Assembly (NCBI GenBank): GCA_001642005.1
Contig: LWCA01000011.1
Span: forward strand, 1 to 64,000
Source: Intoshia linei
Taxonomy: Eukaryota > Orthonectida > Rhopaluridae
Direction: 5' to 3'
DNA: 64,000 nt
The notes under the pieces are model-generated. The model made no database searches, was not told the origin of the DNA, and saw nothing but the letters and a program-made list of their open reading frames with translations. Position numbers and translations under genes: made by a program. Of this stretch, positions 51,889 to 63,405 are shown piece by piece (within the stretch, counting starts at the first letter, position 1; the number at the start of each line of letters is the position of its first letter).

Positions 51889-52659
51889 TTAATTTTGTTT
51901 CAATTGGTCAAGACGGTTTTGTAAATCGTCCGTATCATTAGTAATTATAGAATCATTCACACATGGTCGTTGGTGTATCTCTAATCTACAATTAATTTAT
52001 ATCGATATGTTGAACCTGATAGTTTTTCATTTATTTCTGCTGATATTTCCCCAATAATTGCTTCCGTTACGTCATCACTAATAGAATAAGGTAAATTAGA
52101 AATAAACGTCAAACCCTTCTTCCTCAACTCCTTCGTCAAATGCTATTTCCATGGCATCATCTAGAGTTTCAGATTTGGCGTCCGTAATTTCGTTCTCACG
52201 TTGAAAATTATACATGATGCTTTGTAATTCGGGTAAATTTACCTATATAGTTAATATCTGAAAAATTTGACAAACTTGTTTATTGATGGATTTCAACGCA
52301 GAACTGGTACTTTTGAGAGCATGTGTTAATTCTGTTATTGACATGACGGTGCTGAGCTTAACACTCACAGCTTGGATATGTGATTCAAGTATGGCTGTTT
52401 TGGTAATATTACGACGTGTTTGAGCTAATTGTTTAGCCAAGGTTCTGGCTGCAGTCTATTAAATGTATGCATTTAGTTTATAAATGTATACGGGTTTATC
52501 ATCCTGTAACATTTTTTTAATTTTGGGTTTTAAAGAATTTTCAATTCTGACAAGGCGAGTATTTAATTGGCCGACTTGTCTTAATGTTTTCTTAATTAAG
52601 CGATCGTTTTTTCTAATTTTTTCCCTTGGAGTTTCCCTGCCAAATAGTGATTTTAACAT
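51889..52659 (-). CDS. CHMP2A: CHMP2-type ESCRT-III subunit
   Basis: Component of ESCRT-III, which polymerises on endosomal and other membranes for vesicle budding and scission, with disassembly by VPS4. Exons are 52492-52659, 52276-52455, 52115-52242, 52016-52077 and 51889-51980, giving 209 residues (family about 220). The N-terminal amphipathic start MLKSLFGRETPREKIRKND matches CHMP2A rather than CHMP2B. The basic helical core (LAKQLAQTRRNITKTAILESHIQAVS) is followed by an acidic C-terminal half, and the tail DDLQNRLDQLKQN is a MIM-type VPS4-binding helix. Introns are 33, 35, 36 and 37 nt. It is convergent with CHORDC1 (31 bp between stops) and lies 76 bp downstream of the CCDC61 stop on the same strand. 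Confidence 0.93.
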
Positions 52660-52735
52660 TGCTGTAAATGAATTTAATTCGTTATAGAGATAAATGCTAG
52701 GGAATTGAATACAATTTCACATATTGTTTATTTGA

Positions 52736-55702
52736 TTAATACAAATGTTTGTCTATATAAATTTGTAATTGCTCTAATTTTTTGTCAATTTCGTTAATGT
52801 TGTAATCCTTAATTGTGTCTAAAGGAAATATTTAAAAGTTTAATTTCAAAAATACCTGATTTGTAGATATCAACCGATGAATCAGATTCGATGTAATAAT
52901 TTTGCCTGGATTTTATATTGGGTTTATTTTTTTTTAATACTGATTTTGATTTTGATTTTGATTGGTACTTGCTTTTATTGTTACTGGAAATATTAAAATT
53001 TGAATCTGAATCGCTAGTGTTAAGTCTTTCGTCTAATTTTTCATGTTTAAATTAAAAATTTTGTACCTGATCTGTATTGAAACTGACCACTTCCGAAAAT
53101 TGGCTTTTTTGTTCTAAATTTTTTTTATAAATACAGGTATATTCTTATATTTTTAAATTTACCTCGTCTTGCATTGGTTTATGTATTGTTTTTTCTTTAC
53201 ATATTCTGTTGGATTAAATCTTTTAAATCCACCTATATGGCATTATAATATAAATGCAAATATTATTACTTGATGCACTATGAGATCTTTTAATTTGAGT
53301 ATTATTATCGTTGCACATGATCCTGTAATTGGCAGAATTTGACCTTACTTGCCTTTTTTGTGGTTCAGTCATATATCTACTTTTAATGTGGCCATATTGG
53401 TTTGATTTGTAGTAATGGTTCTTGTTAGAGTTACTACAATTATTAAAATGTGAATTCCGTTTACTCGGTTTGAGATTTGAGGAACAGCTATCTGAAGAAA
53501 ATCTATCTTGAAAATTCTTTTTATAATTTGAATTTTGTGATGAATTTAATCGATAAACGGATAATTGAGTTGATAGCTGTTTTACCCGTGCAATTAATCG
53601 TTTCTCTTCCTTTTTCATCGTATTTATCTAAAAATGGTATATTTCCCTTTAAAAATGTAAACAGTTTCCTGAAGTCGCCGATTTTCATATTCTGTATCGG
53701 AAATATGTTGTCGAAATTCTCTTCTTTCTTTCTTCATGTGACTTTTTAATTGAGAGACAATGGATTGCAGCGATTTTTCCGTGTTGTTTCCTGTTTGGTT
53801 TATATTTTCACAATACGGAATTGATTCAGAAATGGTAACAACGTCTGTAACAAGAGGTAATGGTAATGGATATTGCACCGTATCGAATCGAGAAGTGTAC
53901 GTCAAAACCAAATACCGTTTATTGTGAATATCTCGGACAAATTTGCAATCTTGTCGATTAGTTTTCATTCTCTGAATTTTTTCCAAGTCTTCATATGTCA
54001 AAATGGTTAATGAAATTTCTGGACATTGTTCAGTCTGAAATTTACAAAAATAATTATAAAATAATTGACAAAAACTGCATCACCCAATCAAAGCAATAGG
54101 CCCTATAAAATTTTTTAAGAAAATGTGACCTCTATACATTGGTTAATCGATCTTTCATTATTTAAAAATTAAAAATAACTAATTGGACTGTTTAAATTAA
54201 TAGAACATTTTATTATACGATAATTTTGGTATAATTAAGAAATTTTCCAATATTACCTATTAATAAATTAAAAAACTAGACCTCATGATTGTAGGCCGTG
54301 TCATATAGATACTATGTCACCTCTCCTGGACCCACACACATTTTGTGTCATCTGTCCCCAGTGGTTCTTAAAAAATTTTTTTTTAACGCACCCTTATGGA
54401 TTATAAAAATGAAACGTATCAAAATTTTAATACCTCATTTCGTATCCGAGAGCTACTTTGCACCGAAGAAATTTTTGGAAAATGGGGTATTTTTTCCAAA
54501 TTGAGCATTAAAAAAATGAAGCGTCCTGAATAACAACTATTTTATGGTCAAATTTAACCTGTATATTCCAAACCCACTATTAAGCGCTATATGGCACTAC
54601 GAATCATTAGTTAAATTTTTTTAGGAGCTTATTTTTGATATTGTGGTTTGTAGCATGGTTGATTCATCTGTCTCATTAGAACACCATTTTCGCATTTCTA
54701 ATTTAAAAGGGTATGTTTTGTAGAAAAATTAAAGTTATGGATGAACATATAATTACTTAAGTCTTGGAACATTTCATTATAAAAAAATTCATAACACATA
54801 TCACATCATAAATGTAAAAATTTCAAATACAGCCCAAAAAATCGTCATAGTCCACTTTCTAATTTACATTATCAAAATAGTAAATATGTAAGAAATTTTT
54901 CATTACATATTCATTCAGAATGACCCTAGTCCAGAGGTGGGGAAGCATTTACTGTTAACGAAGGCCATATTAACGTCCATAAAATTTTAATAAGGCCCCA
55001 CGTTTCTAAATAAAATTCAATCAAATACAGCAGTGCTTCTCATGGAGGTGACTGGTCACCCAAGGGGTGAATGATACATTTATAGCATATTTTATTCAAT
55101 TTAGTAAAATCTTATGAGAAAACACCATAATTTTACCAACCTTAAGGAAAAAATCCTTTTTACCAATATTTTGTGAAAAATCTCGTTTTACCAAAAATTA
55201 AAATTTTAAAAATAATAAAATAATTCAAATTGTTAAAAATTTATCTTATTGTTAAAATGAAATTTTTCAATAAATAAAGATAATTTATGACATGTCGAAA
55301 ATATTACAATATTTTTGAAATATTAAATGTGAAAAAAGATGAATTAATTTTAATAATAAATCATATTTTAATAATTTTAATTACGGATAGATTTATATAT
55401 ATTTTGTATTTACCTGATACAATCGAATCATATCACAAAATATATTAAACGATTTATAACTTCCACTTTTTTTAGACATTTTTTCAATATCTATAAAAAT
55501 ATTAGTATAATTAATTCTACTTAATGGAAATATTACATTTATTATTGAATGTATCAGCCCAACATAGTTTTGTTTCTACATTTTTAAGGAAAATATTGAT
55601 ATTTTTCAAATTTGCTTCAAAATCTTCTAAACGAATTATCAAAGAATAAGGTCCAACTTTGGTATTTAATAATAAGTTTTTATTGATATCCTGACGCACC
55701 AT
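52736..55702 (-). CDS. CCDC61: CCDC61/VFL3 centriole-associated protein
   Basis: Basal-body and centriolar-satellite protein; VFL3 orients basal bodies in ciliated cells. N-terminal exons are 55537-55702, 55414-55490 (KKSGSYKSFNIFCDMI) and an exon starting at 54034 (LTYEDLEKIQ, KRYLVLTYTSRFDTVQYPLPLP), together forming the XRCC4-like head of the family. A coiled coil follows (SQLKSHMKKERREFRQHISD), then a 35-nt intron and KKEEKRLIARVKQLSTQLSVY. Next comes a Ser/Asn/Arg-rich region, RFNPTEYVKKKQ and the C-terminal helix INEIDKKLEQLQIYIDKHLY, which aligns to the end of the human protein. The start is the ATG at 55700-55702; the frame is open a little further upstream. The intron 54035-55413 holds repeat debris. 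Orthology rests on ordered motifs along the whole length. Confidence 0.88.
54932..55400. mobile_element. hAT-like repeat debris in CCDC61 intron
   Basis: Two terminus-like starts, CAGAGGTGGGGAAGC (54932) and CAGTGCTTCTCATGG (55031), lie in tandem. The second unit reappears inverted at about 62560-62940 ending CCATGAGAAGCACTG. Right boundaries are not resolved. Confidence 0.5.
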
Positions 55703-56263
55703 TTTATTTTTAAATATATAAAATTCCAATTGTTTATTCTTACGTTTCTATGATGTAAATTTACCACTATAAACATTGCTGGTTGTATAAATGTAACGCG
55801 TTGAGTTTATCCGTTGATATGTTCAAACTAATTTTAGAATTTATTATTATGAACATTGTTTCATTAAATTATTATTAAATTGTTAATTAATTTAACTTGC
55901 TAAATTATTAAATTAAAATAATTTACTATTATAATTAATAGAAACACTCAGAATCAAACCATCGCGTTGATTCATACGTGTGAAAAGACCAACTTTTCAA
56001 TAATAATGTGAATAATAATATAATGTGAGAAAGTGCAAACAATTGGAGCATGTCTCAAGATAGGTTGTGAATTGTGACTCTGCGTGCAATCTTTACCATG
56101 CTTTTAGAAATATTTATGAGATCAATAAAAATTAATTTCAATGATATGGGAAACACCATGGCAAGTCTGTTATACAATATATTGACCTAAAAGTTGGTTT
56201 AAACTCTGAAAATATTAAAAAGTATCTGTTGGTGAAGTTTCACACTGAATTTAAAACCTCGGT
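55703..56263. promoter_or_regulatory. Divergent promoter region of CCDC61 and the PH-domain gene
   Basis: 561 bp separate two genes transcribed outward, so both promoters should lie here. By position only; no element was identified. Confidence 0.4.
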
Positions 56264-59257
56264 ATGGATAATACTGAGTCTGCTGACAATGACAAGTTAA
56301 AAAGTGTCATGTTAACAGATGATATTGCTAGAGCGGCCCAAAAGGTTCGTCGACGTCCATATAGTCAATTTTACACATTTAAATACCCCAAGAAAATTTA
56401 CAATAAGGTCGATAACGTCAAGAATATCAAATCGTTTCAAATTAAACACGAAAAAATAGAAACGAAAGAAATAAAAGCTGGACCATGTCTAATTGATAAA
56501 CCTAATAAAACCAAAAGTAAATCAGTTTTAGAAATTTATCCTGAAAAAATCGAAATTCCAATAAGCCGATACAAATCCATGAATTATGACGATACTGTTG
56601 CTTATCCATTTACTAGCATCGAAGAAATAAAACTAAATTTCCCACGTAGACAGACAGAAAATGAAAAATTTTTGAATCATCTCAAAATTGGCGCACAACC
56701 TCAACCCTTATACAATTCTAACAATGACAAACAATGTGAAACACCTGTCAACGTACCATCCTCGTCGTCTAATGAAGATAGTATTTATGAAAATTACAAC
56801 GACATAAAAGAAAGATTAAACATAATCTACGCGGAACATTTAAACTCGAAATTTGATAAAATTGACAATGCACCAATACCTCTACCTAGAAAAAAACGCC
56901 AAAAGGGTACTTAAATACAACAATATCAAAATGTATATAATTTTTTGATTTTTATAGAAAGTGAAAATATTGTGGAAATTAATGAAACCATCTCATCCTT
57001 TGATTTTCTTGAAGACATGAATAATACCGATGACGAAATTGAACCTATTGATCGAAAAAGTTTATTATATTGATATATTTTTTAAAACTAATAAAATCTA
57101 AATAATAGATGTATCGAACAATCCTACAATAAATAATATAGGAGACAAAATTGACCAGGAATTTGAAAATGCTCTGAATCGCGATTTCGATATACAAGAT
57201 ACATGCAGTTCCGAATCTTCAAATACTCAAAGTACTCAACACGCTACCGATATTGTTATTTCTAAACCAACAGTCAGCTCCATGATATCATTTGTTCAGC
57301 AGGTACTCAATTCAACCAAAATTTCCAGTTTACATAATTTTATAGGCGAATGGAAAAGTTTGGCAGGGGTACGCCCTTATTTCAACAAAGAAAAAATTAC
57401 GATCCAGGTTCCTACGTTGTTGGTTACATTTTGATTCAAAAACCTTTTCTGTATCATACCGAACCTCTAATGTAATCAATTTTTATCTTTATACCACGAT
57501 TATTAGATTACTAGAAAAATTTTAATTTACGCATCAGAGATGAAAAACGTTGTACAAGATATTTCTGTAATTGTTTTGATTTATAATCTGTCAATTTTGT
57601 AGAATCAATTTAGTAGCAAATTTTATTGCTTTGATTTAATAACCACCAACAAAAACTACAGATTTGGTACATTTTCTATAGGTATATTATTTTTTATTTC
57701 ATTCATTATAATGCATACAATTATTTGTCTAAAAGTATCTATTTAAAGAAATAATTGAGCTTATTATCGTATTTATATTATTTTATTACTCATAAAATAA
57801 AAAAAATGGTTTATTACCTAGAAATTTAATGTTTTCGTATTCTAACTTATATAATATGCTACGCGATTTTTGTTTGTGTGTACCACTTTATTGAAATAAC
57901 TACCAGTCTTAGAATTTTTTAAAGACCACATTTTAATTACAGTTTTTTCCGGGACGTATAATAAGATAAATTTCAACCTCCCAATTTCACATCTTACGGG
58001 TCAAAAACTCCAATTATCCCTCTTTTTGAAAATCAAACGAGTTGGACAATTTAAAAAAATGTATACGCTGATACGGATTTTAAAATCATAAACATTATTA
58101 TAAATTTAAATTTAAAAACATTATATCTTCATGGCCAAAACCCCAAATTACTCTTCTTTTTTTAATGAAAACAGCCCTAGAATTTCAAAAAATTTCAATC
58201 CGAATAAGTGACAACTTCACGGTCAAAAAAGCATTTTAGTATTCATATTTTTTTTTCGAAATATTTTATTAAAATAAAAAATGTGAAATAATTAACGGTC
58301 CGAAAATTTAAAAAAAAAGAAGATTATTCTGATAGAGCTTATTCCAGTTGATATAAATACAAAATTTCAACCCCAGAAATCTACGCATTCCCGATGAAAA
58401 ATAATTTTTAATATATTATCAACCAATATTTTTCAAATATTTCGATGAACAAATAAATAAATGTAAAATAAATGTAAAAATGTTCATATCTCAAGACGTT
58501 CATCTTTGGAGAATTGACTGTATTTATAAATAGTTTTTTAGATTTGACAAGCCTTGTATTTCATATGCATAAACCATATACCCATGAAACGTTGTTCTGA
58601 TTTTATTTAGATGCCGAAAAATTAAAATAAATTCTGTCGTGGATCCCAATAATTTAAAAATTTGATCGTTTGATTTTCTATTATAATATTATTATTAATG
58701 ATAAACAACTATAAAAAATTATTTCGAAAAGTGACTGAAAAAAATGCAATCAATGTCTTAATCCTTAATATTGATAATTTGTAGTATTTTCTCCGGTGCA
58801 TATATTTTTTAATAAGTAAAAAATAAATGCTGGTTTAAAAGAGTTATTTATTTCTAAATTTTTGGTTAAGTTTTAATTATATAAAAATATTAACAATTAA
58901 TATACCGGCAATTTATAATTCAGGGAATTTGGAACTTGCATTTTCATATTAATTAGCAATTAACATCTATATTTACGATTAATCAACAATATATTAAGGT
59001 TTAAGAATGACACTGAATTCTGATATTTATCCGTATACAAATTGTCTGAAATTTTCAAATTCTAAAGAATTCTAAATTACCGGGCATATATAATATTTAT
59101 ACAATAAAATCACGTTTGGAAACTAATACATTATTGTATTATACATTTCCACTTTGTGTTTGTAAAATATGTCAAATATATTAAATTATTTATAGATGAC
59201 ATGACAATTTGGAGTAGTGTTTTGATGGAAGCGATACTAGCGGAAAAAGGTGGCTAA
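56264..59257 (+). CDS. Protein with a C-terminal PH domain, family unknown
   Basis: Six exons (56264-56906, 56958-57059, 57109-57302, 57346-57471, 57603-57681, 59196-59257) give 401 residues with continuous frame. The first 280 residues are polar and probably disordered, with a proline-basic patch PIPLPRKKRQK. The end forms a pleckstrin-homology domain: GKVWQGYALIS, RSRFLRCWLHFDSKTFSVSYR, SKFYCFDLITTNKNYRFGTFS and the last helix MTIWSSVLMEAILAEK with the invariant Trp. PH domains bind phosphoinositides or proteins at membranes, so it is probably a membrane-recruited adaptor. The last intron (1.5 kb) contains a Helitron-like copy; the final exon was placed by phase and by the PH helix. I cannot assign an orthologue. 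Confidence 0.8.
57841..58460 (+). mobile_element. Helitron-like element, 5' part
   Basis: Begins TCTAACTTATATAATATGC and runs through all family segments up to GATTATTCTGATAGAGC and beyond, then loses similarity before the 3' hairpin. It lies in the last intron of the PH-domain gene. It joins conceptually with the segment at window position 1, which continues the same family. Confidence 0.65.
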
Positions 59258-60071
59258 AATGTATATTTGAAGCATGTAATAAATTTTAAAATTTACCAGT
59301 TTACTAAATGCGTTAGACTACGATCGATTAAAAAAACAAAAAGTTGTAGTTTTTGAAATTGTATATGTTTAAATGCTAAGTCGTCAAGTTGGATAAATAT
59401 ATTAATGTGATAGATTGACAGTGAGATGTATATTTCTACAAGAAAGGCAAACAGTAATCCCTTAGTCTGTGCTAGCAATGAACGTCATAAATGATAGTTT
59501 CGTATTATTAATAGTAGAAATCGGATCTAAATGGGGATTCGATTTTGCATAATAATAATTTTAATAATAATTTGCATAAGATTTTGATATAAATTAATTG
59601 CTGTATTGGAATCTTATCAAATGTATTTAATTTTGACAGGGAGCATTAAATTTGTAATTTACAACTTTTACTATTGCAGCAAACTTTCTTACTGCTTTAG
59701 GGTTTACAATAAAATATTGGAAGCGTGATAATTTGTAACAATCTCATTTTAGAAAATGTCAATACTCCAACGTGTAATTATATCATTTCATTATTTCATT
59801 AAAAGTTTTAGAGAATAAGTTTAAACCTTTAAGCACTTTATCAAAATAAATCCATCCCATAATTGATTTTTGCATTAACACTTGTTGCACGCCAAAAAGT
59901 TTTCTTATGATTGTACCGTTTGAGATGAATACAGGGATATAAATCTGAATATTTTTAACGATTCAAACTATTATCGACAACTGCATTTTAATTGATAGAT
60001 TTTTGACCCACAATTGCAGTTGTCTAATCATTTAAATATTCCATTTACAAATTAATCTCGATTGAAATGGA
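59258..60071. other. Intergenic region
   Basis: No gene or clear repeat recognised between the PH-domain gene and the lectin-type gene. Confidence 0.5.
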
Positions 60072-60890
60072 ATGACTATTTGCATTTTTTTATTTTACGT
60101 ATTTGTACAAATCGTATTAGGGGTGCCTTTACCTGAAAGATATAATCATCCATGGGATCATTTTACAGGAAATATTCCTTTTGCGTCACAGAAAATTGTA
60201 TACGAAAGTGGTTTTTATGTTTTTATTTTGCGTATACATAATTTAGCAAATGCTACTGTTTGCCAATGGGAAACTGTGGTCATTCATTGTGAAACTTATA
60301 AATCTGTCATCATTATCAAAAGTGCAATTTATGGTAGAATGCACACTCTTTATAAGAAATGTATCCAAAACTCGTATGGCTTTCAGGGTTGTTATAAAGA
60401 TGTTTCAAGTTATATATACTCAAAATGCTTCGCTCAAAAGAGGTGCACAATCACGCTTCCAGATTTTCATTTGGATAAAATGGGATCTTGTCCAGACGAT
60501 TTAAAATCCTTTTTAATTATACAATACGTCTGTCTAAAAAGTAAATCTTTCAATTAAAATTGACATGTACAATTTATTTATTTCTTAGTTGAAAACCATC
60601 AAAAAGTCAACATACAATTCAAGCACGTTCATTTGAACAAAAAGGGTTTTGTTGTCAGCAAAAAACAGCAACAAATATTTTTAATTGGATATATGGATCA
60701 ATTCAAAAGTGAAATGTATCTAAATCTCAAAATTTCGATTTATTCTCCACATGGAAATGATTATAAACTTTCCAAATATATACGACTTGTTAAAAACAAA
60801 ACTGCACTATGCCATTCTGCTGGTTACATTATTCCCGATTTTAACAATGACAGTATATTTATCATTCAATATATAGTTTATTCTTTTTAA
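60072..60890 (+). CDS. Secreted SUEL (galactose-binding) lectin-type protein
   Basis: Exons 60072-60540 and 60589-60890 (48-nt intron) give 256 residues. A signal peptide (TICIFLFYVFVQIVLG) is followed at about residues 55-160 by a domain with the SUEL/rhamnose-binding lectin pattern: VVIHCE, an AIYGR motif, GCYKDVSSYIYSKC, QKRCTI and a closing FLIIQYVC. Such domains occur in EVA-1, latrophilins and egg lectins and bind sugars or act in adhesion and guidance. The second half (about 160-256) repeats the closing pattern FIIQYIVYSF and may be a diverged second domain. No transmembrane helix follows before the stop, unlike EVA-1. The ATG at 60072 starts the signal peptide directly. The exact subfamily is unknown. 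Confidence 0.72.
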
Positions 60891-61405
60891 AAAATTCAAA
60901 ATTTACCACACAAGTTCAAAGTTAATACATTTATTAGTATTCAATCTTTTTAAGGTAAAATTACAGTAATACAATATTTTTCATTTTTAGCAAAAATTGT
61001 GAATATAGCCTGATTATAAATTTGTAAAATTAAAATTGATTAACTATATTTTTATTGTCAAACATAATTCAATTTTTATGTCCAATGCTTAAATAAACAT
61101 TTAATTGGGTTAAGATAAACATAAAACTTGCTTTATAATTTGGTACACAATTCTGAGGAAAAAATGAAAGTGTCGAAACTGATTTGTAATCAATTGACTT
61201 ATCCTATAAACTTGAAAAAATTGATTTTATAATCCTTATATTTATATACTACTTTGTATTCTCTATTATTTTAAGTACATCTTGAGACGTCATGAATTAA
61301 GATAAGTTTAGGATTCGTTTATAATAATTAATAATAATTTATCAACGAATTACTAATATATATATATATTATTTCATTATGTTTATTATTAGTCATAGTA
61401 ATTTT

Positions 61406-61480
61406 GACTATATCAAATTCAAATATGACCATATTAAATGCAAACATGACTATATCAAATACAAACATGACTATATAAAT
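61406..61480. repeat. Tandem repeat, about 21-bp unit, four copies
   Basis: The unit ATGACTATATCAAATACAAAC recurs head to tail with a few substitutions. Confidence 0.85.
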
Positions 61481-61914
61481 AGAGAATATCTATATCTTAA
61501 TTTTTTTGATTGATTGACATTAAATCGAGTCCACATTGTATTATTTGTAAAAAATCAATTATTATTAATATAATCACGTTTTAATGAAGCATTTTATTAC
61601 ATTTATATTCCTAAATCGATGATTTTTCAACCTCTTATACCATCGTTATTTACTACCTTTATGGAAGTAGATAGAAAATAATGAAGTAATCGTCTAATTC
61701 ATGATTAAGCATGTAATATAATTATTGTACCATCTAACTTAATATTCGAAACGTTTGAATCAATTTATAAATTTCTGTGGATCACCATAAATCAACATTT
61801 CTCATAAGCCGTTTTTTATGTACATTTTTGTATTAACATTTTTAAGTAAATTTTTGAGTTATTATTGCAACATTTAATTTAAATTTTAAATAAATGAACC
61901 GACATTGAGTACTA

Positions 61915-62220
61915 AAAACTGGACAGATGCGTATCAATGGGTTCAAAAACAAAAGACTATTATTATGTCACATGATCAGTATTATGTACCAACTGGAAAT
62001 GATGTTAACTTGACCGAAGACTAAGTGAGTCAATATGTGGATTCAATAAATCAAAGCAGTTTTGAAAATTTTTTTAATATAAGAAAATGTTTAAATTCTG
62101 TTTGGAAAATATCGCTTGATCGTGAAAATTGAAAATCTAGAGTCGAAAGTTATCCCATTGAATGTCAAAAGAAAGAGGGGACGACCAGCTCAGGCAATCA
62201 AGTTTTGCTGAGGCAGTGTT
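61915..62220 (+). pseudogene. Decayed coding stretch, origin unknown
   Basis: One frame reads NWTDAYQWVQKQKTIIMSHD, then QYYVPTGNDVNLTED, a stop, VSQYVDSINQSSFENF, another stop, and a basic KKEG region. Codon-like composition with stops and no splice rescue suggests a dead gene or transposon remnant. Not recognised. Confidence 0.35.
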
Positions 62221-62559
62221 AAATTAACGGTTAATTCAATAAATTAAAAATTAGTTAATTAAAAGTCTATTCACCCCAATAAAACAATTATTATGACATG
62301 TCATAATTGTGTAGAAATACACAATTTGCACTTATAAAATGTACTGAATTTGAGTACAAATAACGTCTTCACGTCATCACATCTTTTAAATTTTTATTGT
62401 TGGCTTTATGAATCATATATAATACATGGTGTTTGAAATATACAACAAAAATGTATGTGAAATTTAATCAAATACAAATATACAAATGTATGTACATATA
62501 AAAATTTAATGTGAAAAGTGACATTAGTTTAATTCAATGATTTTGTGGAAGTTAATAGA

Positions 62560-62940
62560 TAAGTTGGTAACCTTTAAACGTAAATCGCCACGTTTTTCAA
62601 TATTGAAACATGTTCTATGTTTGCCGAAAAAATATGGCTAAATCCTTTTGGAATCAGATAGTGATTTCCTATATAAAATTTTGATAAAATTAAATTTTTC
62701 AAAAAAATATTGGTAAAAGATGATTATTTCTTTAATGGTTGGTAAAATTGGGTTTTTTCTTTTGGGATTTGATAGAGGCATTTTTTATCTAAAAGTTTGG
62801 TAAAATTTTGGTTTTTTCACATATTTAACTAAATTGAATAAAATATGTTAAAAATTTATTATTCACCGTTATTCACCCCAATCATCTAAAATTTTAGTAT
62901 TTACCCCCTCATAAAAATATTTACCCCATGAGAAGCACTG
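62560..62940 (-). mobile_element. hAT-like repeat, inverted relative to 55031
   Basis: Ends CCATGAGAAGCACTG at 62940, the reverse complement of the 55031 start. Internal phrases TTGGTAAAATT and TTTTTTCACATATTTAACTAAATTGAATAAAATATG are shared in inverted order. The left boundary is approximate. Confidence 0.5.
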
Positions 62941-63405
62941 ATTTAGACGCTAATATTATAAATTATAATGACATAAACTATAAACGCTGTAACTATTAAA
63001 TTATATGTTACAATAATAACTCAAATTTGTTTAAATTAAAAAAATAATGTTGATCTCTGGATATTTTACTGTAGTAGTGTTCGATAAAAAATTAATTTTA
63101 TCTGGCATAGGCCCTATCGTACGTGTAAAAATACGGTTGCTTTGAATGGAAATATTATAGACATTAATTTTAATTTGTTTACATAAAAATATAAATTATA
63201 ATTCCATTTGAACTCGTCGTTTAATTATAGTCAATTATCCCTTTTAAGAAGTATGTTCTATAGTGCTTTTTTCTCTAGGTTCACTTAACCTTTAATGTAT
63301 CCGTTAGGCAACAATGGTACAATAAAAAAAAATTCCATTTTTAAAATTTTAAACAAAAAAGTTTAAAATATACGTTAATACAATTAATAATTATAATTTC
63401 ATCAG

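Larger units (their letters stand above)
60891..63405. other. Gene-poor region with short repeats and a decayed coding stretch
   Basis: Contains a four-copy 21-bp tandem repeat (61406-61480), a stop-containing coding-like stretch (61915-62220) and an inverted copy of the 55031 repeat ending at 62940. No intact gene was found. Confidence 0.5.
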
